Of a DNA stretch of 64,000 bases, positions 15,474 to 24,025 are shown one piece after another (within the stretch, counting starts at the first letter, position 1; every line of letters begins with the position of its first letter). The DNA lies in NCBI RefSeq assembly GCF_019024285.1, contig NZ_WMKZ01000010.1, positions 1 through 64,000 of the forward strand, in the 5' to 3' direction. The position numbers were made by a program, and so were the translations under genes. The stretch comes from Alkalihalobacterium elongatum (GTDB lineage: Bacteria > Bacillota > Bacilli > Bacillales > Bacillaceae_F). Below the pieces are notes generated by a model. It made no database searches. It was given only the letters and a program-made list of their open reading frames with translations, and was not told where the DNA came from.

Positions 15474-17027
15474 TTAATCCGTACTAATAGGTAAAATAAT
15501 TTCGACTACGGCTCCAGTATTGTTAGCTTTATTATACATATTTAATTGGCCCATATGAATGGTCTCAATAATTCGTTTACACACCATAATGCCGAGCCCG
15601 TTACCATTCTCTTTTGTTGTCACGAAAGGTTGACCTAATTTAGTAAGAATGTGATCGGGAAAGCCTTTACCGTGATCTTCAAATCGAATCATAATATGAT
15701 GTGAATTGTGTAAATCTACCGTAAGATGAACTTGTCCATTATGATCTAACGCTTCTACACTATTTTTAAATATATTAATGAAAACTTGCTTTAATTGATT
15801 GCCATCACAATAAATGGACGGCACGTCTTTGAAATTTTTTACAAAGTCTATATTCTTTAAGATCCCAATACTCGATAATAATACTTCAATTTCTACAAAT
15901 AATTTCTTGATATCATTTAACTCTTTCGACAGAACAGTTGGTCGTGACAGTACTAAAAATTCATTTGTTATTTCATTAATTCTTTCAATCTCTTTCAGCA
16001 TAACAGGTGTATATGTTTCGCTGTATAAGTTTTGCTGCATTAGTTGGATAAATCCCTTCAATGTTGTTAAAGGATTTTTAATTTCATGAGCTACCCCAGC
16101 AGCTAATTGTCCTACTATTGTCAACTTTTCAGTATTTTGAATATAAGCTTCTGTTTTCTTATACTCGGTTATATCATGAAGTTGAATTAAAGTACCTTCT
16201 TGAAAAGGGAAACAATCTACTAAACAAACGAGATTTTTTGAGTTTTCGATGATAATCTCATAGTTTTGTATCATATCACCTTGCTTAAATCGATTATAAA
16301 TCTCATTTAAAGGTGTAATCTCTTGAATGTAATGCTGTTCTATTTTAGTCCCTGATAGTATCGCTTTTGCTTTTGAATTTACATTTAAAATTTTTCCACT
16401 CTCTTCGGTGACGATATAACCAATACTGGAATGTTCTAACATCATCTTGTTCATCTCATCTAAATAGCGGTTTTCTTCACGCAAATCTAGCTCTCTTTTA
16501 ATAGAGTCAACGACAGTTTCAAGCGTTGTTAAGATCATTGGGTGAGCAAAATCTAAAAATGTCATCACTGATATAGTTCCAATTAATCGGTCGTTTACAT
16601 ATAATGGTGCGCTGTAACATGCTGCACTATGAAGAAAATGATGATAATGTTCTGTTCCTAATATTTGAATTGGTTTTTTAAGCTCGATTGCAGCCAGTAC
16701 CGAACTGACTCCTGCTTTTCTTTCAGTAAATTGAATACCTTTTTGCAACCCAGCAAGTTTAACGATTGTATCTTGTAAAGTTTCATCACCCATATATTCA
16801 ATAAATGTTCCCTTATCGTCTGTAACGGTAACTAATAATGGAATTCCTTTTGTCTTAGAAAGAAATTGACTAATAAAAATCTTTATTACAGATAAAGTTT
16901 CCGAATACTTTTCTTGAATTTCTATTAGTTCTTCTGTTGAAACTTTATCGAATGAAGGAATTTGGTTCGGATCAATTCCATATTCAGCACAACGTTTTCT
17001 TACCAGAGCAAAATATTCATTCATCAT
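15474..17027 (-). CDS. Orphan GAF/PAS sensor histidine kinase, sporulation-kinase type
   Basis: A 517-residue cytoplasmic kinase with no membrane segments. It has a GAF-like domain (about 40-180), a PAS domain (190-290), then HisKA with the phospho-accepting His314 in GVAHEIKNPLTTLKGF, the N-box QLKQVFINIFKNSVEAL (411-427), and G-boxes DHGKGF and NGNGLGI. HEIKNPLTxLKGF is the signature of KinA-KinE and related kinases that feed the Spo0F phosphorelay. No response regulator lies next to it, which fits that role. GAF residues such as HSAACYSAPLY resemble those in AcoR-type sensors, suggesting a small-molecule input. Confidence 0.85.
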   Translation of the reverse strand: MMNEYFALVRKRCAEYGIDPNQIPSFDKVSTEELIEIQEKYSETLSVIKIFISQFLSKTKGIPLLVTVTDDKGTFIEYMGDETLQDTIVKLAGLQKGIQFTERKAGVSSVLAAIELKKPIQILGTEHYHHFLHSAACYSAPLYVNDRLIGTISVMTFLDFAHPMILTTLETVVDSIKRELDLREENRYLDEMNKMMLEHSSIGYIVTEESGKILNVNSKAKAILSGTKIEQHYIQEITPLNEIYNRFKQGDMIQNYEIIIENSKNLVCLVDCFPFQEGTLIQLHDITEYKKTEAYIQNTEKLTIVGQLAAGVAHEIKNPLTTLKGFIQLMQQNLYSETYTPVMLKEIERINEITNEFLVLSRPTVLSKELNDIKKLFVEIEVLLSSIGILKNIDFVKNFKDVPSIYCDGNQLKQVFINIFKNSVEALDHNGQVHLTVDLHNSHHIMIRFEDHGKGFPDHILTKLGQPFVTTKENGNGLGIMVCKRIIETIHMGQLNMYNKANNTGAVVEIILPISTD

Positions 17028-17202
17028 AATTCATTTCCGTCCTTTTGGTGTAATTTAAACTAAATTTATATAAAACAAGAAGCTCTATTAGAGTAAATTT
17101 TATGTTTAAACCAGATGAAGTTTTTCAATGAAAAGAAACTTTTATTATCCTGCAATACGGAATTATCATACCATGTTCCCACGTAAAATGTAATAATAGT
17201 CT

Positions 17203-17228
17203 CTCTCTGTCATGTTTGGACAGAGAAA
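17203..17228 (-). terminator. Weak stem-loop after the DUF429 gene
   Basis: CTCTGTC-ATGTTTG-GACAGAG inverted repeat, 20 bp beyond the stop at 17248. The T run is poor, so this is a tentative terminator. Confidence 0.4.
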
Positions 17229-17247
17229 GATTCGGTAAATCCTGACA

Positions 17248-17919
17248 CTACTTTCCATAATTAACAACAAAAGTCGTAAGGATGCAGTGGTGGTGCTGCT
17301 CGGTAAATCCAATTTGGTTCAAATCTATGATCCTTCCAATGCCAAGCACTAATGCGGCAGCACAAGAGTCGATCATATGACTTTCTTCCTCAATCCGTTC
17401 GGGTAAATCTAATAATTGTTGTTTATAGAGCCAATCACTTATAAAACGTCTTGCAGCTACATTTTGTTTATAGTTGAGGACATAATCAATTTCTTCTCGT
17501 AATAATCTAGATCCAATCACTGCTCCTGGGTGAACCTCAACAAATGAAATCGGATGGATCGAATTTAGGCTTTCTATTTCACGACTAAGCTTTATTCCAC
17601 GTAAAGTAAGATAAACCATTCGGTTGAAAGTTGGTGTCATAATTGATCCAGACTTCATTCCTAATGAAACGATAAACTTTCTCAAAAGCTTATCACTTTG
17701 ACGATCACCTCCGCCGTCTTCATATGATAAAGGCGCATCTATCCCAATCACAAGTTCATCACGTTCACTTTGTACCATAACCTCATTCAAAATCTTTTTA
17801 TCGCTCATCTCACTCAAAATCTTATTAAATATCAACTGTTTCCCTTTTGTTTCAAACACGGTTAATACCGTATCTTTGTGATTACGAGGCCCAGATAAAT
17901 CAATACCTAAAACAATCAT
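17248..17919 (-). CDS. DUF429 family protein
   Basis: A 223-residue soluble protein. The N-terminal GIDLSGP and the central VIGIDAPLSY are the conserved acidic strands of the DUF429 family, which has an RNase-H-like fold with predicted nuclease-type active-site acids. Later features include KSGSIMTP, VEVHPGAVIG and DSCAAALVLGIG. No function is established. The gene is monocistronic, and nothing in its neighbourhood helps assign a role. Confidence 0.72.
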   Translation of the reverse strand: MIVLGIDLSGPRNHKDTVLTVFETKGKQLIFNKILSEMSDKKILNEVMVQSERDELVIGIDAPLSYEDGGGDRQSDKLLRKFIVSLGMKSGSIMTPTFNRMVYLTLRGIKLSREIESLNSIHPISFVEVHPGAVIGSRLLREEIDYVLNYKQNVAARRFISDWLYKQQLLDLPERIEEESHMIDSCAAALVLGIGRIIDLNQIGFTEQHHHCILTTFVVNYGK

Positions 17920-18062
17920 TTTATTACCCTTCTTTTTAAATTTTATTTTATTCGAAAATCAACATCAGCTTTTAATATTGTACTTATTTAAAAGGTATCA
18001 TTATATTTAATAGTAACAGAAACAACGATAGAGTAAATGATATATCCTCCTAAACATAGTAA

Positions 18063-18091
18063 AGCCCATAAGCATGGAAAGCTAATGGGCT
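18063..18091 (-). terminator. Probable terminator after the DUF421 gene
   Basis: AGCCCATAAGC pairs with GCTAATGGGCT across a 7-nt loop; the minus strand continues TTTACTATG. It is 110 bp after the stop codon. Confidence 0.5.
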
Positions 18092-18202
18092 AAAGAGTTT
18101 ATAGTGTTTTTCATCTGCAATTATTATCCTGGTTTCATAAATAGCCTAATTTATGTTAAAAGATTCTCGCTAAAAGCAAAAATAGAAAAAAGCGAATATT
18201 CA

Positions 18203-18892
18203 TTAAGTTAGCGTATCCTCCCTAACATCGATATACACTATACCCTGTTTATCGATTTGCGCGTAGAAAACGTCTTCAATCTTTTCAACATTGTGTGCTG
18301 TTAAGGTTGTTTTGACCCATTCCATGTCTTTTCCAAGTAGCTCCAGACTTTTCATTAAGATATTACCGTCAAGAATGAAGGCTTGTCCAACCCCTCGATT
18401 CGGTTGGATATTGTACACATCTTTTTGCATAGCTGGTAAGTAAGGTGGCTTTACTAATACGGAAATCGTGCCATCAGTCTCTAATATCGCTGTATCTACC
18501 TCATCTAAATTAAAGACATTTTTTTTACGTAAACTGGTTAAGAGGCTGTCCATTGTAAGCATCCCCTTTTTTAAGCCGTCCTCTAGAACCTGTCCATCTT
18601 TTATGACATAAGTTGGTTCACTTTCTAAAATTTTTCGACCCGTAAAGCTTTTAATGGCAATGATGTTACTAATAAACGTATATAATGAGAAGAAAACCAA
18701 CCCTATAACACCTATATAAACAGGGATATCCTTCATTAACATAGCTGTTGCAACGATTGAACCGATCGTAATACCCGCTACAAAATCAAAGAAAGTCATT
18801 TGAGCAATTAATTTTTTATTAAGAATTCTGCACAATATGTATAAAACAATAAATAATAATGTCGTTCGGATAATTACTTCAATGAGTGTCAT
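18203..18892 (-). CDS. DUF421 membrane protein (YetF/YrbG type)
   Basis: A 229-residue protein with three N-terminal helices (about 5-20, 33-50 and 58-78) followed by a soluble domain. RILNKKLIAQMTFFDFVAGI and GSIVATAML are the signature of the DUF421/YetF family, which is abundant in spore formers and often expressed during sporulation. PTYVIKDGQVL and the VDTAILETDG segment belong to the C-terminal domain. The molecular function of the family is unknown. The gene is transcribed alone. Confidence 0.83.
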   Translation of the reverse strand: MTLIEVIIRTTLLFIVLYILCRILNKKLIAQMTFFDFVAGITIGSIVATAMLMKDIPVYIGVIGLVFFSLYTFISNIIAIKSFTGRKILESEPTYVIKDGQVLEDGLKKGMLTMDSLLTSLRKKNVFNLDEVDTAILETDGTISVLVKPPYLPAMQKDVYNIQPNRGVGQAFILDGNILMKSLELLGKDMEWVKTTLTAHNVEKIEDVFYAQIDKQGIVYIDVREDTLT

Positions 18893-19412
18893 CTATTTTC
18901 CCTCTTTCATTACTCTCCTAACTGTATTTTATTACAAAATGTATCCTTGTTTATAAATTCCCAGTAAGAATAAGTAATATCCATGAAAAAACAAATTTAA
19001 TACTAACTTTCTTTAGACAATATTCCATTTTAGCCAAAATGAATATCTTAAACCGATAGCATTTTTAGGTGGAGAAAAAGGAACAACCGAAACCAACACT
19101 TATCATTTGGCATAAAAAGTTAGAAATACACGAATTTGATGCTTTTCAATTGGTCGGAGTAATTAACCTTAAAAAGGCAATTGGTGAAGTTACAAATCCT
19201 GCTTTATGAACTTAATATTTTGAAGCAATAAATGGAATTAGCCAAAACATCCGCAAGTTATTAGAATTTTATCCGTTGTCTAGCTTCCAAAAAAAGCATT
19301 ATGTTTAGTAAGGTTGCAGGGAAGTATCAGAGCCTGGAAAGCGAATGATACACCCCTTTTGCAGTCCCTTCCCGATTTCACATTTTATTATCGCCATAAG
19401 GAGTGATGAAAT
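18893..19412. other. 520-bp interval, no convincing gene
   Basis: The stretch is AT-rich. A short plus-strand frame near 19071-19209 (46 codons beginning GTGGAGAAAAAG) reads plausibly as protein, but it has no good ribosome binding site and no match I recognise. It may be a gene remnant. The promoter of the downstream amidase pair should lie in the last 150 bp. Confidence 0.35.
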
Positions 19413-19604
19413 ATGAATTTTACAGATTATATTAGACGAAGTATACATCTCCATGGTATTGCTGTTAAGGAAGGCGATCTTCCTTATATTGAACACATAT
19501 TGCATACCATCGAGCAGGCTCAAACCCCATTAAAAGCTAAGCCAGATCTAAATGAAGAAGTACCGATTACCATTGTTGATCCAGAGTTGATCCGCCATGA
19601 CTGA
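19413..19604 (+). CDS. AtzG-like small subunit of an amidase
   Basis: A 63-residue protein resembling AtzG/DUF4089, the small partner that stabilises AtzE-type amidases in a GatCA-like complex. Features are the N-terminal helix MNFTDYIRRSI, the LPYIEHILHTIEQA helix and the acidic C-terminal NEEVPITIVDPELI, which is laid out like GatC. The start ATG has AAGGAGTGATGAAAT upstream. It overlaps the amidase gene by 8 bp (ATGACTGA), so the two are almost certainly co-translated. Confidence 0.75.
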   Translation: MNFTDYIRRSIHLHGIAVKEGDLPYIEHILHTIEQAQTPLKAKPDLNEEVPITIVDPELIRHD

Positions 19605-20991
19605 TTTATCCTCGTTAACGGCTACAGAACTTGCACCGTTATTAGAGTCAAAGCAACTTTCTCCAGTAGAAATAACACAATCCATAATTGAGCGAATTAA
19701 TACAATTGATCCATCTGTTAATGCTTATATAACAACTCTTCATGAGTTAGCGCTTCTTCAGGCACAACATGCTGAAACTGAAATCATGAACGGTTTATAC
19801 AAAGGGCCGCTTCATGGTATTCCAATTGGAATAAAGGATAATTATTATACAAAAGGGATTAGAACGACAGTAGGTTCAAAAATTTTAGCAGATTTTATTC
19901 CTGACGAAACGGCAACTGCTGTGGAAAAACTGCTAGCTGCTGGCGGAATCATGCTTGGAAAGTTGAATATGCATGAATTTGGCGGGGGCTTAACGAATAC
20001 AAATCCTGTTTACGGCAACTCACGAAATCCTTGGGACACAAACTATAGTCCTGGTGGGTCTAGTGGTGGAAGCGGAGCTGCTCTTGCTGCGGGGCTTGCT
20101 ACACTTGCAACTGGTACCGATACATTCGGTTCGATTCGTGTACCCGCTTCAATGTGTGGAGTGTACGGCTTAAAACCAACTTATGGTTTAGTCAGTACAA
20201 AGGGCGTCGCCCCGTTAGCTTGGTCTCTTGATCACGCTGGTCCTATGGCTCGATCAGTGTCCGATATAGCCATCATGCTAAATACAATGGCAGGTTATGA
20301 TCCAAAAGATCCTGGTAGTATAAAGGCACCTATTCCGAATTACACGGAAAATCTTCATAAAGGGATTAAAGGCTTAACGATCGGAATTCCTACCTACTAT
20401 CTAGAAGGGTTAGACCCTGCTGTTGAGGCGCTATTTAAAAACGCTATGAAATCATTCGAGCTACTAGGAGCGGAAATTAAACAAATCAACATCCCAGAAC
20501 TAACGATGTCAACATTTGCAAGTTATATCATTACGATCGGCGAAGCATCGACTTATCATTATGAATGGTTACAAACAGTGCCAGATGATTATGCCGATGA
20601 TGTGCGAATATTTTTCAATACAGGTGTCATTACGAATACACCACAATATGTCAGATCACAACAAGTACGCCGCGTGTTAGTCGAAGGATTAAAAAAGGCT
20701 TTTGAAGATGTTGATGTAATAGCAGGACCGACGATACCGATAACTACACCTGCTTTCAAAGAAAATTGGGTTGAGCAAAATTTAGAAATTACGAGACGCT
20801 GTATGCCATTTACGTCACCACCAAATTTAACAGGTACTCCTAGTTTGTCAGTTCCAATTGGACGATGTTCCGCAGGACTTCCTGTAGGTATGCAGCTGAT
20901 TGGTCAACATTTTTCGGAAAAGCAATTATTACAAGTAGGTAGCGAATGGGAGAAAACAAATCCTTTAAATACGACGCTTTATTCAGTATAA
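19597..20991 (+). CDS. Amidase signature enzyme (GatA/AtzE type)
   Basis: A 464-residue amidase. The catalytic Ser-cisSer-Lys triad is visible: lysine in GIPIGIKDNYY, cis-serine in SPGGSSGGSGAALAAG, and the nucleophile in GTDTFGSIRVPAS. The usual GG before the nucleophile is FG here, as can occur in AtzE-like hydrolases, where the second position varies. With the AtzG-like protein it probably forms a two-subunit hydrolase. It is not a tRNA amidotransferase, because gatB is absent. The substrate is an amide or a carboxybiuret-like compound; I cannot be more precise. Confidence 0.85.
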   Translation: MTDLSSLTATELAPLLESKQLSPVEITQSIIERINTIDPSVNAYITTLHELALLQAQHAETEIMNGLYKGPLHGIPIGIKDNYYTKGIRTTVGSKILADFIPDETATAVEKLLAAGGIMLGKLNMHEFGGGLTNTNPVYGNSRNPWDTNYSPGGSSGGSGAALAAGLATLATGTDTFGSIRVPASMCGVYGLKPTYGLVSTKGVAPLAWSLDHAGPMARSVSDIAIMLNTMAGYDPKDPGSIKAPIPNYTENLHKGIKGLTIGIPTYYLEGLDPAVEALFKNAMKSFELLGAEIKQINIPELTMSTFASYIITIGEASTYHYEWLQTVPDDYADDVRIFFNTGVITNTPQYVRSQQVRRVLVEGLKKAFEDVDVIAGPTIPITTPAFKENWVEQNLEITRRCMPFTSPPNLTGTPSLSVPIGRCSAGLPVGMQLIGQHFSEKQLLQVGSEWEKTNPLNTTLYSV

Positions 20992-21000
20992 AAATAGTAA

Positions 21001-21056
21001 AACCCTTGCCTGTTATGCTCGTTCAAGCATTGTCATGGCAAGGGTCAAATTTTATG
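21001..21056 (+). terminator. Terminator of the amidase operon
   Basis: ACCCTTGCC (21002-21010) pairs with GGCAAGGGT (21037-21045), with an inner GCTCGTTCAAGC hairpin; the T-rich CAAATTTTATGTTTTT follows. Confidence 0.75.
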
Positions 21057-21077
21057 TTTTTATTCGTAGATACACTA

Positions 21078-22361
21078 CTATTTAACTGGAATTTCAATTG
21101 TTTGATTATAGCGTTTCATATAGTGCATTCCCTCAATCAGCAAATATTCTGGTTCCTCTATCGTATCAAACAGAAGTGTACGTTGCTTTAATAAAGTTCC
21201 ATCTTCTAACTTTAACTCGGTTTGATTAACAATCGTCCTTAATTCTACCGACTCATTCCTCGTTTGAATGAAAACCCCATCAAGCATGACGTCCTCATCT
21301 GTAGCAATCGTCAATTCTAATCCAGTGGAAGTTGTTGTTACATCAGCCATCCAAAGTTTTTTCTCACCAAGAAGAACTGGGTTTTCACCGATATCAGATA
21401 GTAATATAGTTTGGTCTAGCTTTTTATACCCAAAAAACTCCCTCATAACGATTTCAAGTGACTCTAACGTTTCAGGTAATGCATCAAAACGAATATCAAA
21501 TTGGGTTCCTCTTATAGAAGATCTGCTCCCGCCTCCAAGCTGTTGAACAGGTGTACCATTAGCCATCAATTCAATACCACCCAATGCATAATTCACACGA
21601 TCAAAATTATCAACATTTAACAACCCATCAATCACCGTTAATGTAGGAGTTGCTGTAATTGAATGGAAGGTTATGTTTCCTTTATCAACTTTCAACTTTT
21701 CTCTAATCGATTGTTTGATTTCTGTTTGCATCGCTTGATTAGGATTGTAAGGAAAGGTTATCGTTTCTTCTATTACCTCTCCGTTTTGCGGTTGCATTGA
21801 ATAATGAAGTGTTAATTGTTTGGCAAACGGACTGACAGGTTCAAAAGACATCATTCCTTTTATTTCTGTTCCTTCTTCATTCAATAAGGTCTGTCCTCCA
21901 CCAACAAAAGAATCAGTAAATAGTCCAGTGATTTTTCTAAACCGTATATCGTCATTAAAGCTTAAACCCTCTGGATTGGATAATGTATAGTACAAGATCA
22001 ATTGGTTGGCATCAGTCATAATGCCGTTAATCGTCAGGTTTGTTCCGTCGGCAAACTGCCTTTGTTTTTCAACGACTTGCCCCATCCCGGCCTCATTTAA
22101 TTCTTTTAAAGTACCTGTTATGACTTCATCAAAACCGAACAGTTTCTTTCCGTAGTATGCAAACCCATTATAATGATATCCAACAACCATCATGAAAAGT
22201 AAAGCGGCAGCGACTGCTCCATATATAGGCGCCTTCCGTTTCTGTCTCTTGGCTGGCGTTGTATCTAAAGCTCCTCTTAATCTAGCTTCTAATTCTGCTG
22301 GTGCCGTAATCGTATCCAAGCGTTTTTTCTCTTCTTCTAACCGTTTTTCCACTTTACTCAT
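21078..22361 (-). CDS. Anti-sigma factor with DUF4179 domain
   Basis: A 427-residue single-pass protein. A cytoplasmic N-terminus of about 45 residues precedes one membrane helix (APIYGAVAAALLFMMVVGYHY), then a DUF4179 domain and a second beta-rich extracytoplasmic domain. Such proteins bind and inhibit the ECF sigma factor encoded just upstream. The ATG at 22361 (MSKVEKRLE) is preferred over two earlier in-frame starts, because GGGGGTG is six bases upstream and it overlaps the sigma stop as ATGAGTAA. The inducing signal at the cell surface is unknown. Confidence 0.82.
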   Translation of the reverse strand: MSKVEKRLEEEKKRLDTITAPAELEARLRGALDTTPAKRQKRKAPIYGAVAAALLFMMVVGYHYNGFAYYGKKLFGFDEVITGTLKELNEAGMGQVVEKQRQFADGTNLTINGIMTDANQLILYYTLSNPEGLSFNDDIRFRKITGLFTDSFVGGGQTLLNEEGTEIKGMMSFEPVSPFAKQLTLHYSMQPQNGEVIEETITFPYNPNQAMQTEIKQSIREKLKVDKGNITFHSITATPTLTVIDGLLNVDNFDRVNYALGGIELMANGTPVQQLGGGSRSSIRGTQFDIRFDALPETLESLEIVMREFFGYKKLDQTILLSDIGENPVLLGEKKLWMADVTTTSTGLELTIATDEDVMLDGVFIQTRNESVELRTIVNQTELKLEDGTLLKQRTLLFDTIEEPEYLLIEGMHYMKRYNQTIEIPVK

Positions 22362-22899
22362 CTGCATCACCCCCATAATGATCTCTTAGTTTTTTTAACC
22401 CTTGGAAAATTCTTGATTTAACGGTGCCAATGGAAACATTGGTTATTTCTGAGATTGATTGATAATCTAGATCATGAAAATATTTTAATTGTATCGCTTC
22501 TTTTTGATGTTCATTTAAATGGAGCATAAGCTGCTGAATATCTATCTGGTGTTCAGTGTTAATGTATGGATTAATGTCAATGGCCTGCCCCCCATCACTT
22601 TGGGTCGGTGTGTTCCAATCTTCTATTAGAATTAGCTTCTTTTGCTTTCGAAGAAGTGTTTTACAGCTATTTACTAAAATCGTTTTACTCCAACTGTAAA
22701 AGGCGTCCTCTTTTTTTAACTGATCAATTTTTTCATACAGCCTGACGATCATGTCCTCCATCGCATCCATTGCGTCATGGGAGTTTCCCATATAGGTGAG
22801 AGCTAGTTTATAGTAATCATCTTTTTTTTCCATAATTAGTTGAAGTAACGCTTCTTTATTTCCTTTTTTTGCTTTTTTTACAAGTCGACCGACATTCAT
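22354..22899 (-). CDS. ECF-type RNA polymerase sigma factor
   Basis: A 181-residue group 4 sigma factor. Region 2 covers residues 25-90 (YYKLALTYMGNSHDAMDAMEDM, then FYSWSKTILVNSCKTLLRKQ) and region 4 about 125-175 (LNEHQKEAIQLKYF, DLDYQSISEITNVSIGTVKSRIFQGLKKL). It directly precedes and overlaps its anti-sigma gene. I looked for an autoregulatory AAC...CGT-type promoter upstream and saw none convincing. The regulon is unknown. Confidence 0.9.
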   Translation of the reverse strand: MNVGRLVKKAKKGNKEALLQLIMEKKDDYYKLALTYMGNSHDAMDAMEDMIVRLYEKIDQLKKEDAFYSWSKTILVNSCKTLLRKQKKLILIEDWNTPTQSDGGQAIDINPYINTEHQIDIQQLMLHLNEHQKEAIQLKYFHDLDYQSISEITNVSIGTVKSRIFQGLKKLRDHYGGDADE

Positions 22900-23132
22900 G
22901 TCTTCACCTCTCTCCCTCTCCCCCTCTCCCTTATAAGAGTCTTTTGTGCAGTAAAAAGTTCATTTTTTATTGAAAAATTTTTATTAGATTAGGTGATTAT
23001 TAATATCACTTGTTCCTATACTAGTAATAACAGGTTGGTTAACTGATATGGAAAAATCTAGTTAAGGTACAATAGATCTACATTCAAAAGACAAAAATAA
23101 TTTTACTTTAATTATAAACCTCTGGTATACAT

Positions 23133-23171
23133 AAAAAAACAAGGCCAATAAAGCTTATAGCTCTTGGCCTT
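23133..23171 (-). terminator. Terminator of the hmoB-like gene
   Basis: AAGGCCAA (23141-23148) pairs with TTGGCCTT (23164-23171); the minus strand continues GTTTTTTTATG. Confidence 0.85.
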
Positions 23172-23184
23172 TCATTGTATTACC

Positions 23185-23659
23185 TTAATCGATTGTGAAT
23201 AGTTCGACATACGATTGACGTGGGAAAATTTGCGGTTGTTGCTGGTCAATGCCTTCTGATGTGCCGCGCTTTTTATGGGCATCCTTGTAAGCATTCGAGG
23301 TTTTCCAGTTCTCAAAGTGAGCCTCTGTTTCCCAAAATGTCATAATAATATATGTGTCTGAATTCAAAGGTCGACATACCCGGATTGCAACAAACCCAGG
23401 CTCGTCCTCTATTTTTCGAGCCCGTTTTTTAAAGCGCTTTTCAAAAGTAGCTCTTTCTTCATCCGATACAGGAATGTTATTAAAGACAATAAATAAATTT
23501 CTTTTTAAATCTCCGACATCATCGAGGACTTCGTAAACTTTTGGGTCATTATCTAATGTTTCTTCGTTTAAAAATTGATCACTTTCTAGTAAGAACTTTT
23601 GTTGTTGTTCACTATTTAACAGAAATACGTTTCTATTTTCAAGCGAGGTAGATATACAT
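23185..23659 (-). pseudogene. hmoB: HmoB-like heme-degrading monooxygenase, frameshifted at the N-terminus
   Basis: The minus strand encodes a protein like B. subtilis HmoB (YhgC), an antibiotic-monooxygenase-fold enzyme that degrades heme. The C-terminal part (RPLNSDTYIIMTFWETEAHF, then YKDAHKKRGTS) is strongly matched. The reading continues upstream through ENRNVFLLNSEQQQKF to about 23640, but in that frame no ATG, GTG or TTG exists before a stop. A good start (ATG at 23659, AGGAG upstream) gives MYIYLA and then TGA at 23640. Removing one base near 23641 restores a 157-residue protein, close to the 166 of HmoB. This is a frameshift mutation or a sequencing error. Confidence 0.8.
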
Positions 23660-23770
23660 TAATCTCACTCCTCATTTGTAACTTCATTTATATCATTACA
23701 TATATAAATTTATTGTACAAATATTAAACGGTTGGTGCGCACCCAAAGCTAAATTTAATCTTCCTTCTTA

Positions 23771-23813
23771 CAAAAAAACTGTGCCAAAAGGCCATCACCG
23801 CCTTTGGACACAG
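23771..23813 (-). terminator. Terminator of the YeiH operon
   Basis: On the minus strand CTGTG.CCAAAGGC pairs with GCCTTTTGG.ACAG and is followed by TTTTTTTG; about 30 bp after the small companion gene. Confidence 0.88.
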
Positions 23814-23842
23814 CTCATAATCTTATATTTCTTACTGTATTC

Positions 23843-24013
23843 CTACTTGTTAACGTTCACTTTTTCATACATCTCATTTATTTCTGGGACGTTCATCCAC
23901 CAAATGTCACCTGCTCCAGGTTCATCAGCAGGTGCAGCTGGCAGAGCATGTAATACCGAAGTTATGACGAACACCACTGCGATAAAACCGAATAAATTGA
24001 CTAATTTCCTCAT
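23843..24013 (-). CDS. 56-residue exported or membrane peptide next to the YeiH permease
   Basis: A short gene with ATG at 24013, AGGAGA eight bases upstream, and stop TAG at 23843-23845. The protein has an N-terminal hydrophobic helix (LVNLFGFIAVVFVITSVLHAL) followed by PAAPADEPGAGDIWWMNVPE and a charged tail. It lies 12 bp after the permease stop and before the shared terminator, so both are on one transcript. It may be an accessory subunit or a signal-peptide-bearing exported peptide; I recognise no family. Confidence 0.7.
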   Translation of the reverse strand: MRKLVNLFGFIAVVFVITSVLHALPAAPADEPGAGDIWWMNVPEINEMYEKVNVNK

Positions 24014-24025
24014 CGTTCATGTCTC

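Noticed and set aside
19305-19523. Minus-strand 72-codon frame over the AtzG-like gene
   Set aside because: It is antisense to a gene with a strong start signal and operon coupling.
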